Origin: Chromobacterium sp. IIBBL 290-4
GTDB lineage: Bacteria; Pseudomonadota; Gammaproteobacteria; Burkholderiales; Chromobacteriaceae
Length of the DNA stretch: 64,000 nt
Reading direction: 5' to 3'
Assembly: GCF_024207115.1 (NCBI RefSeq)
Contig: NZ_CP100128.1
Span: forward strand, 310,001 to 374,000
Shown here one piece after another: positions 53,408-62,907 of this stretch. The notes beneath the pieces were generated by a model. The model made no database searches and was not told where the DNA came from. It saw nothing but the letters and a program-made list of their open reading frames with translations. The stretch's first letter is position 1, and every line of letters begins with the position of its first letter. Made by a program: the position numbers and the translations under genes.

Positions 53408-54493
53408 ATGTACGTAGCCGTAAAAGGCGGGGAAACCGCCATCGCCCGCTCCTGGGACTTGCTGGCCGCCGCGCGCCGCGGCGACGAGGACGTGCCTGAG
53501 CTGAGCATCGCCCAGATCCGCCAGCAGCTGCGCCTGGCCGTGGCCCGCGTGATGCAGGAGGGCTCGCTGTACGACGAAGAGCTGGCCGCATTGGCGCTGA
53601 AACAGGCCAGCGGAGACAGCATGGAGGCCGTGTTCCTGCTGCGCGCCTTCCGCACCACGCTGCCGCGCTTCGGCCAGAGCCTGCCGCTGGATACCGCCGC
53701 GATGCGGGTGCGCCGCCGCGTTTCCGGCACCTTCAAGGACGTGCCGGGCGGCCAGATTCTGGGCCCCACCGCCGACTATACCCAGCGGCTGCTGGATTTC
53801 GGACTGATGGCCGCCGCGGACCAGATGGCGCTGGAACAGGCCGACGCGCCGCTGCCGGACACGCTGCCCGGCGTGCTGCAACTGCTGGACCGCGAAGGCC
53901 TGATCGAGGCCGACCAGCCGCCGGCAGGCGATCCGGAACCAGTGGACCTGACCCGCGAGCCGCTGATGTTCCCGGCCAGCCGGCCGGCGCGGCTGCAAAA
54001 CCTGGCGCGCGGCGACGAAGGCTGGCTGTTGGGCCTCGCCTACTCCACCCAACGCGGCTACGCCGAAAGCCACCCTTTCGCCGGCGAGATCCGCATGGGC
54101 GAAGTCAGCGTGATGGTCTGCCCGGAAGAGCTGGGCTTCGAGATCGACATCGGCGAGATCACGCTGACCGAGTGCCAGATGATCAACCAGTTCGCCGGCA
54201 GCAAAACCGCGCCGCCGCAATTCACCCGCGGCTATGGCCTGAGTTTCGGCGAGGCCGAGCGCAAGGCCATGGCGATGGCGCTGGTGGACCGCAGCCTGCG
54301 CGCCGAAGAACTGGGCGAAGCCGCCCACGCGCCGGCGCAGCAAGCTGAGTTCGTGCTGTATCACAGCGACAACGTCGAAGCCTCCGGCTTCGTCCAGCAC
54401 CTGAAATTGCCGCATTACGTGGACTTCCAGGCCGAGCTGGCATTGATCCGCCAGCTGCGCGCCGCCGCCGACCAGGAGAAGGACCATGACTGA
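53408..54493 (+). CDS. phnI: C-P lyase subunit PhnI (nucleosidase-like)
   Basis: A 361-residue subunit. It starts MYVAVKGGETAIARSW and contains TYTQRLLDFGLM-like and LAYSTQRGYAESHPFAGE stretches, both typical. PhnI displaces adenine from ATP so that phosphonate is joined to ribose triphosphate. The start is directly after the phnH stop; it overlaps phnJ by 8 bp. Confidence 0.95.
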   Translation: MYVAVKGGETAIARSWDLLAAARRGDEDVPELSIAQIRQQLRLAVARVMQEGSLYDEELAALALKQASGDSMEAVFLLRAFRTTLPRFGQSLPLDTAAMRVRRRVSGTFKDVPGGQILGPTADYTQRLLDFGLMAAADQMALEQADAPLPDTLPGVLQLLDREGLIEADQPPAGDPEPVDLTREPLMFPASRPARLQNLARGDEGWLLGLAYSTQRGYAESHPFAGEIRMGEVSVMVCPEELGFEIDIGEITLTECQMINQFAGSKTAPPQFTRGYGLSFGEAERKAMAMALVDRSLRAEELGEAAHAPAQQAEFVLYHSDNVEASGFVQHLKLPHYVDFQAELALIRQLRAAADQEKDHD

Positions 54494-55337
54494 GGCCCGC
54501 CACGACCGCTACAACTTCGGCTTCCTCGACGAGAACACCAAGCGCATGCTGCGCCGCTCACTGCTCAAGGCGGTGGCGATCCCCGGCTGCCAGGTGCCGT
54601 TCGGCAGCCGCGAAATGCCGCTGCCCTACGGCTGGGGCACCGGCGGCATCCAGGTGACGGCCAGCGTGATCGGCCGCGACGACGTGCTGAAAGTGATAGA
54701 CCAGGGCGCCGACGACACCACCAACGCCGTCAACATCCGCCGCTTCTTCGGCCGCGTGGCCGGCGTGGCCACCACCACGGCCACCGCCGAGGCAACACTG
54801 ATCCAGACCCGCCACCGCATCCCGGAAACGCCGCTAAAGCCCGGCCAGATCATGATCTTCCAGGTGCCAGAGCCGGAGCCGCTACGCACGCTGGAAGCCA
54901 GCGAGGTGGAAACGCGCAAGCTGCACGCGCACCAGGAATACGGCCTGATGCACGTCAAGCTGTACGAGGACATCGCCCGCTTCGGCCATATCGCCACCAG
55001 CTACGACTACCCGGTGATGGTGAACGATAGGTATCTGACCTCGCCGTCGCCGATCCCGAAGTTCGACAACCCCAAGCTCGACATGAACCCGGCGCTGCTG
55101 CTGTTCGGCGCCGGCCGCGAAAAGCGGCTGTACGCGATCCCGCCCTACACCAAGGTGGAAAGCCTGGCCTTCGACGATCATCCGTTCGAGGCGCAAAGCT
55201 GGCAGCAAGGCTGCGCGATTTGCGGTTCGCACGACAGCTATCTGGATGAAATCGTCACCGACGACGCCGGCAGCCGGCTGTTCGTCTGTTCCGACACCGA
55301 CTACTGCCAGCAGCGCACGCAGGAGAATCAAGCATGA
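54486..55337 (+). CDS. phnJ: C-P lyase radical SAM enzyme PhnJ
   Basis: A 283-residue Fe-S radical SAM enzyme that breaks the C-P bond. The cluster region CAICGSHDSYLDEIV and later FVCSDTDYCQQR gives four Cys in the family spacing, with a conserved Gly/His in the same region. N-terminal FGFLDENTKRMLRRS is also typical. Full length. A 4-bp overlap couples it to phnK. Confidence 0.96.
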   Translation: MTEARHDRYNFGFLDENTKRMLRRSLLKAVAIPGCQVPFGSREMPLPYGWGTGGIQVTASVIGRDDVLKVIDQGADDTTNAVNIRRFFGRVAGVATTTATAEATLIQTRHRIPETPLKPGQIMIFQVPEPEPLRTLEASEVETRKLHAHQEYGLMHVKLYEDIARFGHIATSYDYPVMVNDRYLTSPSPIPKFDNPKLDMNPALLLFGAGREKRLYAIPPYTKVESLAFDDHPFEAQSWQQGCAICGSHDSYLDEIVTDDAGSRLFVCSDTDYCQQRTQENQA

Positions 55338-56107
55338 TCGCGCCCATCCTCACCGTGAACGGGCTTTGCAAGGACTACGGCAACGGCCAGGGCTGCTTCG
55401 ACGTGGATTTCGAGCTGTACCCGGGCGAGGTGCTGTGCATCGTAGGCGAATCCGGCTCCGGCAAATCGACGCTGCTGTCCACGCTGGCCGGCCGCCTCCC
55501 AGCCGACGCCGGCAGCGTGCGCTTCGCCGACCGCGACGGCGCGGCGCATGAACTCACCCGCCTGCCGGAGGCCGAGCGCCGCCGCCTGGCGCGCAGCGAG
55601 TGGGGCTTCGTCACCCAGCACGCCCGCGATGGCCTGCGCATGGGCGTCTCCGCCGGCGCCAACGTCAGCGAGCGGCTGATGGCGCTGGGCGAACGCCACT
55701 ACGGCCGGCTGCGGCAGACTGCCGGCGACTGGCTGGAAAAAGTGGAGATAGACCGCGCGCGGCTGGACGACAAGCCGTCGGCCTTCTCCGGCGGCATGCA
55801 GCAGCGGCTGCAGATCGCCCGCAATCTGGTGACGCAGCCGCGGCTGGTGTTCATGGACGAGCCCACCGGCGGGCTGGACGTGTCGGTGCAGGCGCGCTTC
55901 CTGGACCTGACCCGCCGCCTGGTGCGCGACGCCGGCATCGCCGTCATCATGGTGACGCACGATCTGGGCGTGGCGCGGCTGTTGGCGCAGCGCACGCTGG
56001 TGATGCAGAAGGGCCGCGTGGTGGAGGCCGGCCTCACCGACCAGATCCTCGACGATCCGCAACACCCGTACAGCCAGCTCCTGGTGTCTTCCATCCTGCA
56101 GGCCTGA
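55334..56107 (+). CDS. phnK: C-P lyase-associated ABC ATPase PhnK
   Basis: A 257-residue ABC protein: Walker A GESGSGKSTLL, signature FSGGMQQRLQIARNL, Walker B LVFMDEPTGGLD, H-loop VTHDLG. PhnK binds the core complex and helps turn it over rather than acting in transport. Overlaps phnJ (ATGA). Confidence 0.95.
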   Translation: MIAPILTVNGLCKDYGNGQGCFDVDFELYPGEVLCIVGESGSGKSTLLSTLAGRLPADAGSVRFADRDGAAHELTRLPEAERRRLARSEWGFVTQHARDGLRMGVSAGANVSERLMALGERHYGRLRQTAGDWLEKVEIDRARLDDKPSAFSGGMQQRLQIARNLVTQPRLVFMDEPTGGLDVSVQARFLDLTRRLVRDAGIAVIMVTHDLGVARLLAQRTLVMQKGRVVEAGLTDQILDDPQHPYSQLLVSSILQA

Positions 56108-56111
56108 AATC

Positions 56112-56822
56112 ATGAATACGCTATTGATAGACGCGCAAAACCTGAGCAAGACCTTCACCCTGCACCAGCAAGGCGGATTGCGCCTGCCGGTGCTGACCGA
56201 TGTCTCGCTGCAAGCGGCCGCCGGCGAATGCGTGGCGCTGGCCGGCCCGTCCGGCGCCGGCAAAAGCACCTTGCTGAAGGCGCTGTACGCCAACTACCTG
56301 GTCGAAAGCGGCCGCATCGGCGTGTTCCACCAGGGCGCATGGGTGGACATGGCCCGCGCGCTGCCGCATGAAATCGCCGCAGTGCGCCGCCACACGCTGG
56401 GCTACGTCAGCCAGTTCCTGCGCGTCATCCCGCGGGTGTCGGCGCTGGACATCGTCGCCGAGCCGCTGCGCGAATGGGGCTCGGCCGACGCGGAAGCCCG
56501 ACTGGCCGCCGGCGAATGGCTGGCGCGGCTGAACATCGCCGAACGGCTGTGGAGCCTGCCGCCGGCCACCTTCTCCGGCGGCGAGCAGCAGCGCGTCAAC
56601 ATCGCGCGCGGCATGATCGCGCCGCGGCCCATCCTGCTGCTGGACGAGCCCACCGCCTCGCTCGACGCCGCCAACCGCGACGTGGTCGTACAATTGATGC
56701 GCGAGGCCCTTGCCCGCGGCGCAGCGCTGATCGGCATCTTCCACGACGCGCCCACCCGCGACGCCATCGCCAGCCGCGTCTTCCAGGTTCCCCTGGCGCA
56801 ACAAACGGAAATCGCCGCATGA
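56112..56822 (+). CDS. phnL: C-P lyase-associated ABC ATPase PhnL
   Basis: A 236-residue ABC protein: Walker A GPSGAGKSTLLKAL, signature FSGGEQQRVNIARGM, Walker B ILLLDEPTASLD. Acts with PhnK on the C-P lyase core. It overlaps phnM by 4 bp. Confidence 0.95.
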   Translation: MNTLLIDAQNLSKTFTLHQQGGLRLPVLTDVSLQAAAGECVALAGPSGAGKSTLLKALYANYLVESGRIGVFHQGAWVDMARALPHEIAAVRRHTLGYVSQFLRVIPRVSALDIVAEPLREWGSADAEARLAAGEWLARLNIAERLWSLPPATFSGGEQQRVNIARGMIAPRPILLLDEPTASLDAANRDVVVQLMREALARGAALIGIFHDAPTRDAIASRVFQVPLAQQTEIAA

Positions 56823-57961
56823 AACAGATTCTGAACCACGCCCGCATCGTGCTGGCCGACCGCGTCATCGACAACGGCGCGCTTCAAATAGACATCGAGA
56901 CCGGACTGATCGTCGCCATCCATGAGCACGCGCTGCCCGACGGCGAAGACCTGGCCGGCGCCCTGCTGTTGCCGGGACTGGTGGAAATCCACACCGACAA
57001 TCTGGAAAAACACCTGATGCCGCGCAACGGCGTGCTGTGGCCCGCGCTGCCGGCCGTCATCACCCACGACGCCCAATGCGTGGCCGCCGGCATCACCACC
57101 GTGCTGGATGCGCTGTCGGTCGGCGATCTGGAAGGCGACAGCGTGCGGCTGGACACGCTGCACAGCGCTTTCGCCGCCATCAACCAGGGCATGGACGAAG
57201 GCGCGCTGCGCGCCGAGCACTTCTTCCACCTGCGCTGCGAGCTGGCCTACCCCAAGCTGATGGACGAGCTGCTGCCGCTGATCGGCCACCCGGCGGTGAA
57301 GCTGGTCTCGGTGATGGACCACACGCCGGGCCAGCGCCAGTACCGCGACCTAGAACAGTACAAGAAGTACTACGGCAAGAAGAAAGTGGGCTGGAGCGAG
57401 GACACCTTCCTCGCCGCCGTCGAAGAGCGCAAAACCAAACAGGCGCAATACGCCGGCCGCCACAAACAGGCGGCGGTGGAGATGGCGCGCGCGCGCGGCA
57501 TCGCGCTGGCTAGCCATGACGACACCGACGAAGCGCACATCGAGGAAGCGCTGCGCGACGGCGTGGCGATCTCGGAATTCCCCACCACGCTGGAGGCGGC
57601 CGCGGCGGCCAAGCGGCACGGCCTCGCCACCGTGATGGGCGCACCCAATGCGGTGCGCGGCGGCTCCCATTCCGGCAATGTGGCAGCGCTGGAGCTGGCC
57701 CACCAAGGCCTGCTGGACATCCTGTCGTCCGACTACGTGCCGGCCAGCCTGCTCCACGGCGCCTGGCTGCTGCACACGCAGGCGGGCTGGAGCCTGCCGC
57801 GCGCCGTCGCCGCCGTCAGCCGCAATCCGGCGCGCTCGGTCGGCCTAGCCGACCGCGGCGACATCGCCGTCGGCCAGCGCGCCGACCTAGTGGCGATGAC
57901 GACGCTGGGCGACGTGCCGCTGGTGCGGCATGTGTGGAATCAAGGCCGGAGGGTGTTCTGA
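56819..57961 (+). CDS. phnM: Alpha-D-ribose 1-methylphosphonate 5-triphosphate diphosphatase
   Basis: A 380-residue amidohydrolase-fold enzyme that removes pyrophosphate from the ribose-triphosphate phosphonate before PhnJ acts. Metal ligands are in EIHTDNLEKHLMPR and LASHDDTDEAHIEE; a carboxylated Lys region follows. Overlaps the HD gene by 1 bp (TGATG). Confidence 0.95.
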   Translation: MKQILNHARIVLADRVIDNGALQIDIETGLIVAIHEHALPDGEDLAGALLLPGLVEIHTDNLEKHLMPRNGVLWPALPAVITHDAQCVAAGITTVLDALSVGDLEGDSVRLDTLHSAFAAINQGMDEGALRAEHFFHLRCELAYPKLMDELLPLIGHPAVKLVSVMDHTPGQRQYRDLEQYKKYYGKKKVGWSEDTFLAAVEERKTKQAQYAGRHKQAAVEMARARGIALASHDDTDEAHIEEALRDGVAISEFPTTLEAAAAAKRHGLATVMGAPNAVRGGSHSGNVAALELAHQGLLDILSSDYVPASLLHGAWLLHTQAGWSLPRAVAAVSRNPARSVGLADRGDIAVGQRADLVAMTTLGDVPLVRHVWNQGRRVF

Positions 57962-58506
57962 TGGATGGCCGCGTCTACGAAATCTACGCGCTGTTCGAAC
58001 GGCAAGGCCGGCAAAGCTACGGCGAGGCGGTCAGCCAGTTCGACCACGCCATCCAGGCCGCCACGCTAGCGCGCGACTGGGGCCACGACGACACGCTGAT
58101 CGCCGCCGCCTTTCTGCACGATGTCGGCCATTTATTGGAACAGGAGGGCATGGAAGCGATGGGGGCTTACGGCGCGATGGCGCATGACAAGCTGGGGGAG
58201 GACTATCTGCTCTCCCTGGGCTTCAACCCCGCCGTAGCCATGCTGGTGGGCGCGCACGTGGCCGCCAAACGCTATCTATGCGCTGTCGATCCCGGCTATC
58301 GCGCTAGGCTGTCGCCAGCCAGCGAGGCGACCTTGGGCTACCAGGGCGGTCCGATGAGCCCGGAAGAGGCCGACGCCTTCGCCTGCCATCCCGATAGAGA
58401 AGCGATGCTGACGCTGCGCCGGCTGGACGAAGCCGCCAAAGACGGCGGCTGGTCGCTGGATCAAGCGGAGTGGGTCTGGCCGCTGCTGGCGCGTCAGCTC
58501 GATTAA
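57961..58506 (+). CDS. PhnZ-like HD-domain protein of phosphonate operons
   Basis: A 181-residue HD protein. AAFLHDVGHLL is the HD motif, GYGAMAHDKLGEDYLLSLGF and HVAAKRYL match PhnZ, as does YQGGPMSPEEA. PhnZ is a diiron oxygenase that splits 2-amino-1-hydroxyethylphosphonate made by PhnY. Here the iron-contacting Tyr of PhnZ (in Y-x-G-E) aligns to Ser, with a Tyr one place on (SYGEAVSQFDH); the Glu is kept. No phnY is in the window. It may act on another phosphonate or on a C-P lyase by-product. Confidence 0.88.
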   Translation: MDGRVYEIYALFERQGRQSYGEAVSQFDHAIQAATLARDWGHDDTLIAAAFLHDVGHLLEQEGMEAMGAYGAMAHDKLGEDYLLSLGFNPAVAMLVGAHVAAKRYLCAVDPGYRARLSPASEATLGYQGGPMSPEEADAFACHPDREAMLTLRRLDEAAKDGGWSLDQAEWVWPLLARQLD

Positions 58507-58513
58507 GCCTCGG

Positions 58514-58534
58514 GCCGGGCGGCCCCCGCCCGGC
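58514..58534. terminator. GC hairpin between the phosphonate operon and corA
   Basis: Stem GCCGGGCG (58514-58521) with CGCCCGGC (58527-58534), 5-nt loop, no U-run. Convergent genes meet here; it may work poorly as an intrinsic terminator. Confidence 0.45.
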
Positions 58535-59602
58535 TCAAATCCAGCGCCGCCGCCAAAACCACCAGCCCATGGCGCTGGAAATCAGCGTCATCGCCGCCAG
58601 CACCACATAGTAGCCATAGCGCCACTTCAGCTCCGGCATGTTCTCGAAGTTCATCCCGTAAATGCCGGCGATCAGCGTCAATGGCATGAAGATCATGGTG
58701 ATGACGGTGAGCACGCGCATTTGCAGATTGAGCCGGTGCGACTGAGTGGACAAATACAGGTCCAGCATGTCGCCCACCATCTCGCGGCTCATTTCCAACG
58801 ATTCCAGCACATGGATGGTGTGGTCGTAGGCGTCGCGCAAGTAAACCAGGGTTTCGTCGGCGAAACGGTCGCGCTCGTTGCGGTTGAGCGCCAGCAGCAT
58901 TTCCCGCAGCGGCAGCAAGGCGCGGCGCAGTTTGAGGCAATCGCGCTTCAGCCGCTGGATCTGCCGCAGCACGCCTTGTTCGCCGCCCGCCATCAACTTG
59001 CCGTCGGTGGCCTCCACTTTTTCATTGAACTGGCTGAGCACGGCAAGATAGTCGTCTATCACCGCGTCCAGCAAGGAATAAGCCAGGTAGTCCGCGCCCT
59101 TGCGACGCACCTGGCCGCGCGCGTGGCGCAAGCGCTCGCGCACCGATTCGAACACGCCGGTCGGCCGCTCCTGGAAGCTCAGCACGAAACCATCGCCGAT
59201 GACCAGATAGATCTGGTCCGATTGCAGCCGGCCGCCATTGGCGGGGTAATCGAATACCCGAGCGGCGATGAACAGATAGTCGTCGTAATCCTCCACCTTG
59301 GGCCGCTGCCGCGCGCTGAGGATGTCCTCCATCACCAGCGGGTGCAGGCCGAACCGCCCGCCTATCCGCTTCATCGCCGCCGCGTCGCGCAAGCCGTAGA
59401 TATTGAACCAGGCCACACTGTTTTCCGGGCGATGGCCCAGCGCTTGCTCGACATCGTCGAATGCCGTTTCCGCCAAGCTATCGGCGCGGTAGTCGAACAA
59501 CGAGATGCTGACGGTCTCGTGCTTGTCCTCACCGACCGGAATCAGGGCGCCGGGCGCTTCGCCCAGCATGGGAATCTTGTGCTTCAAGCTAGGGTGTCGC
59601 AT
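58535..59602 (-). CDS. corA: Magnesium/cobalt transporter CorA
   Basis: A 355-residue channel protein with a long acidic cytoplasmic domain and two C-terminal membrane helices; the selectivity motif GMNFENMPE (YGMNF) is between them. Takes up Mg2+ (or Co2+, Ni2+). GGAGG is upstream of the ATG. It stands alone. Confidence 0.93.
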   Translation of the reverse strand: MRHPSLKHKIPMLGEAPGALIPVGEDKHETVSISLFDYRADSLAETAFDDVEQALGHRPENSVAWFNIYGLRDAAAMKRIGGRFGLHPLVMEDILSARQRPKVEDYDDYLFIAARVFDYPANGGRLQSDQIYLVIGDGFVLSFQERPTGVFESVRERLRHARGQVRRKGADYLAYSLLDAVIDDYLAVLSQFNEKVEATDGKLMAGGEQGVLRQIQRLKRDCLKLRRALLPLREMLLALNRNERDRFADETLVYLRDAYDHTIHVLESLEMSREMVGDMLDLYLSTQSHRLNLQMRVLTVITMIFMPLTLIAGIYGMNFENMPELKWRYGYYVVLAAMTLISSAMGWWFWRRRWI

Positions 59603-59646
59603 AAGCCTCCGTGGCTGTTATCGGGCTGACCATCCAGAATGACAAA

Positions 59647-59667
59647 CGGCCCGGCAAGACCGGGCCG
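59647..59667 (-). terminator. Terminator of ppx
   Basis: Stem CGGCCCGG (59647-59654) with CCGGGCCG (59660-59667), followed on the minus strand by TTTG. 23 bp after the ppx stop. Confidence 0.7.
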
Positions 59668-59689
59668 CGGCAGACGCCATGGGGACGCC

Positions 59690-61183
59690 TTACTTCTGGA
59701 CGATCACCAGTTGGAACCCGACGTTGCGCCATTGGTTCACTTCCTGCTGGAAGCTGCTGGCGGTCAGCGGATTGGCCTCCAGCCAGTCCGCGCTGACAGT
59801 CAGCGTGAAGCCGCGGGCATGCTGTTGCAGGTCCAGCACCTCCGGCAGCTCGATCACGATGCGGCTGCGATGGAACAGCACCGCCAAGCGCAGCGCCACC
59901 ACCGCCTGCCACAAGGCCGGCTGGCTGATGTATTGCGCCATCTTGCCCATATCACCACGGTGGCCCAGCACGATGGCGGCCAGCGTGGCCTGTTCGCGCT
60001 TGGAGAAGCCGGGCATGTCGGCGTTTTGCAGAATGTAAGCGGAGTGCTTGTGATAAGCGGTGTGGGCGATGGTCAGGCCGATTTCGTGCAGCTTGGCCGC
60101 CCAGGACAGCCGCTTGAGCATGTCCTGGTCTACATCCTCGCCCGCCAGCATGCGGTACAGCCGCTCGGCCAGCTGATTGACGCGCTCTGCCTGCTGGGCG
60201 TCCGCGTGGTAGCGGCGCTTGAACAGCGCCACCGTACTGTCGCGCATGTCCTTCTCGCGCTGGCGGCCCAGCAGATCGTAGAGCACGCCGTCGCGCAGCG
60301 CGCCTTCGGTGACGATCATCTTCTCGATCTGCAGCTCTTCGAACACGGCGATCATGATGGCCAGACCGCCGGCCAATACCGGCGCGCGGTCGGCCTTGAG
60401 GCCGTTGACCTTGATCGCGTCTATGCTGCCTTGCTCGATCAGCACCGCTCGCAGCTTTTCCATGCCGTCCAGCGTGATGTCGGAACGGCTCCAGTCGTTG
60501 ATTTCCAGCACGTCGCGCAAGGAGCGGGCGGTGCCGGAGGTGCCCACGGCGAGTTGCCACTCGCTGGGGCGGTATTCATGGCGGATGCGCTGGATCTCGT
60601 TGCGCGCCGCCAGCCCCGCGTCGCGGAAATTGCCGCGAGTGAGCTTGCCCTCCGGGAAAAAGCGCAACGTATAGCTGACGCAGCCCAGGGGCAGGCTTTC
60701 GGTCACCAGCGACTTGTAGTGGCTGCCGATGATGAATTCGGTGGAGCCGCCGCCGATGTCCACCACCAGACGGCGCTCCTTGGTGTCCGGCAAGGAATGG
60801 GCCGCGCCCAGATAGATCAGCCGGGCCTCTTCGCGGCCGGCGATCACTTCGATGGGGAAGCCCAGCCGCTCTTCGGCTTCGGCGATGAAGCCGGTGGCGT
60901 TCTTGGCCACGCGCAGGGTATTGGTGCCGACCACCCGCACTTGCGCGGGCTCGAAGCCGCGCAGGCGCTCGCCGAAACGGGCCAGGCAGGCCAGCGCGCG
61001 CTCTTGGGTGTCGTCGTTCAAGTATTTGTCCGCGGTGAGGCCGGCGCCCAGGCGCACGGTTTCCTTCATCACGTCCAAGGCGTAAAGCTGATCATCCACC
61101 ACGCGGGATACCTGCAGCCTAAAGCTGTTGGAGCCCAGATCGATGGTGGCAAGCACGGTGTGGGGGGGCGTGGCGTGTGTCAA
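59690..61183 (-). CDS. ppx: Exopolyphosphatase (Ppx/GppA family)
   Basis: A 497-residue phosphatase of the ASKHA fold: phosphate-1 motif ATIDLGSNSFRLQV, VVGTNTLRVAKN, phosphate-2 motif VVDIGGGSTEFIIG, and a C-terminal HD-like region (LHEIGLTIAHTAYHKHSAY). Releases phosphate from polyphosphate ends, or acts on pppGpp. The start is a TTG at 61183 with AAGGGG 6 bp upstream; a GTG at 61189 is too close to it. Next to phoU. Confidence 0.92.
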   Translation of the reverse strand: MTHATPPHTVLATIDLGSNSFRLQVSRVVDDQLYALDVMKETVRLGAGLTADKYLNDDTQERALACLARFGERLRGFEPAQVRVVGTNTLRVAKNATGFIAEAEERLGFPIEVIAGREEARLIYLGAAHSLPDTKERRLVVDIGGGSTEFIIGSHYKSLVTESLPLGCVSYTLRFFPEGKLTRGNFRDAGLAARNEIQRIRHEYRPSEWQLAVGTSGTARSLRDVLEINDWSRSDITLDGMEKLRAVLIEQGSIDAIKVNGLKADRAPVLAGGLAIMIAVFEELQIEKMIVTEGALRDGVLYDLLGRQREKDMRDSTVALFKRRYHADAQQAERVNQLAERLYRMLAGEDVDQDMLKRLSWAAKLHEIGLTIAHTAYHKHSAYILQNADMPGFSKREQATLAAIVLGHRGDMGKMAQYISQPALWQAVVALRLAVLFHRSRIVIELPEVLDLQQHARGFTLTVSADWLEANPLTASSFQQEVNQWRNVGFQLVIVQK

Positions 61184-61258
61184 GGACACCCCTTTTCTTC
61201 TTGAGTTGCGTCTGTCCGGCAGCCGCGGCGCCTGGGCGCTTCGGCGGACCGGACAAAC

Positions 61259-61294
61259 AAAATGGCGGTAACCGCGAGATGTTACCGCCATTTT
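61259..61294. terminator. Terminator between phoU and ppx
   Basis: A 14-bp stem AAAATGGCGGTAAC (61259-61272) with GTTACCGCCATTTT (61281-61294). It ends phoU transcription, so ppx probably has its own promoter. Confidence 0.9.
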
Positions 61295-61320
61295 GGCTCC
61301 AGCGTCATGTCCGTCGGCGA

Positions 61321-62025
61321 TCAGCGGCCCAGGGTTTCGCGCTTCTTGTCTTCCAGCGTGGTGTGCCGGATATCCTTGCCCTTGACCAGATAGACCACGT
61401 ACTCGGAAATGTTCTTGGCGTGGTCGCCGATACGTTCGATGGCCTTGGAGATGAACAGCGTGTCGATGGACATGCTGATGGTGCGCGGATCTTCCATCAT
61501 GAAGGTGATCAGCTGGCGCAGCTCGGACGCGAAATTCTCGTCCAGGCGCTGGTCTTCTTCCGCCAATTCCAGCGCGGCGGTGGTGTCCAGCCGGGCGAAG
61601 GCGTCCAGCGCGCGGCGCAGCATGGCCAGCGCCACTTCGGCCATCTTTTCGATCTCGCGGAAGCGCGGCATCTGGTAGCGCTCGGACTGATGGATGGTCT
61701 TGCCCATGCGCGCGATCTTGGCCGCCTCGTCGCCGATGCGCTCCAGATCGGTGATGATCTTGATCACGGTGAAGACGATGCGCAGATCGCTGGCAGCCGG
61801 CTGGCGGCGGGCGATGATGTGCAGGCAATCGTCGTCTATGCCCACCTCCATCGCATTGACCAGCGCATCCTCGGCCATCACCTTGTCCAGGCGGGAGATG
61901 TCGCCGGACAACATCGCTTCGATGGCGGACAGAATCTGCTGCTCCACCAGCCCGCCCATTTGCAGCACGCGGGTACGGATGGTTTCCAGTTCCAGATCGA
62001 ACTGTTTGGAAATGTGATCTGCCAT
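61321..62025 (-). CDS. phoU: Phosphate signalling protein PhoU
   Basis: A 234-residue protein of two three-helix bundles, each with the acidic metal-binding pattern (DLERIGDEAAKIA and AIERIGDHAKNISEYV). PhoU damps PhoR/PhoB signalling when phosphate is enough and links it to the Pst transporter. No pst genes are in view. GAGG lies upstream of the ATG. Confidence 0.95.
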   Translation of the reverse strand: MADHISKQFDLELETIRTRVLQMGGLVEQQILSAIEAMLSGDISRLDKVMAEDALVNAMEVGIDDDCLHIIARRQPAASDLRIVFTVIKIITDLERIGDEAAKIARMGKTIHQSERYQMPRFREIEKMAEVALAMLRRALDAFARLDTTAALELAEEDQRLDENFASELRQLITFMMEDPRTISMSIDTLFISKAIERIGDHAKNISEYVVYLVKGKDIRHTTLEDKKRETLGR

Positions 62026-62146
62026 GTTCGCCTCAGAATCTTGCGGGTAATCGGGGTAAACGGGAATTTTAATCCAGACAGATGACAATGCTATGACATG
62101 ACATCTAAGCGCCGCCGGCGCGCGGCGGCGCGGATTCCCATTCGGT

Positions 62147-62806
62147 TTAGCGCAGCACTTCCACGCCGTCCTGCTTGCCCAAGAGCAGCACATCGGCGCG
62201 GCGGCGGGCGAACAGGCCGCAGGTGACCACGCCGGCGATGTGATTGATGATCTCTTCCAGCTCCACCGGCTTCATGATCTGCAGGCCGTGCACGTCGATG
62301 ATGACGTTGCCGTTGTCGGTGCTCACGCCCTGACGCAGCTCCGGGTGGCCGCCCAGTTTCACCAGTTCGCGCGCCACATAGCTGCGCGCCATCGGGATCA
62401 CTTCGATAGGCAGCGGGAAAGCGCCCAGCATCGCGACGTATTTTTTCTCGTCGGCGATACAGATGAACTCGTCCGCCACGCCGGCGACGATCTTCTCGCG
62501 CGTCAGCGCCGCGCCGCCGCCCTTGATCATGTGCAGGTGATGGTTGATCTCGTCGGCGCCGTCGATGTACACCGGCATCTTTTCCACTTCGTTCAAATCG
62601 AACACCGGGATGTGATGCGCTTTCAGGCGGGCGGTGGAGGCCTCGGAGCTGGACACCGCGCCCTTGATCCGGCCCTTGATGCTGGCCAGCTCCTCGATGA
62701 ACAGGTTGACGGTGCTGCCGGTGCCCACGCCGATGATGGCGTCTTCCGGCACGAATTCCAGCGCTTTCTTGGCGACGGCGAGCTTCAGTTGATCCTGGGT
62801 CAGCAT
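62147..62806 (-). CDS. rpiA: Ribose-5-phosphate isomerase A
   Basis: A 219-residue isomerase of the pentose phosphate path: [43 protein letters not shown], the family's substrate-binding stretches. Full length. AGGAGG ribosome binding site. Single gene. Confidence 0.96.
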   Translation of the reverse strand: MLTQDQLKLAVAKKALEFVPEDAIIGVGTGSTVNLFIEELASIKGRIKGAVSSSEASTARLKAHHIPVFDLNEVEKMPVYIDGADEINHHLHMIKGGGAALTREKIVAGVADEFICIADEKKYVAMLGAFPLPIEVIPMARSYVARELVKLGGHPELRQGVSTDNGNVIIDVHGLQIMKPVELEEIINHIAGVVTCGLFARRRADVLLLGKQDGVEVLR

Positions 62807-62907
62807 GGTGTGGCCTCCTGGCTTAGGTGTGGTTCCGCCCATACAGGCTGGGCGATGATGTCGGATTATCCCACAAGCGGGCCTTCATGACAGCCCGCGC
62901 GCCGGTT

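Noticed and set aside
52811..54487. 558-codon open frame antisense to phnH/phnI
   Set aside because: Antisense shadow of the well-supported phnH and phnI genes; typical of GC-rich DNA.
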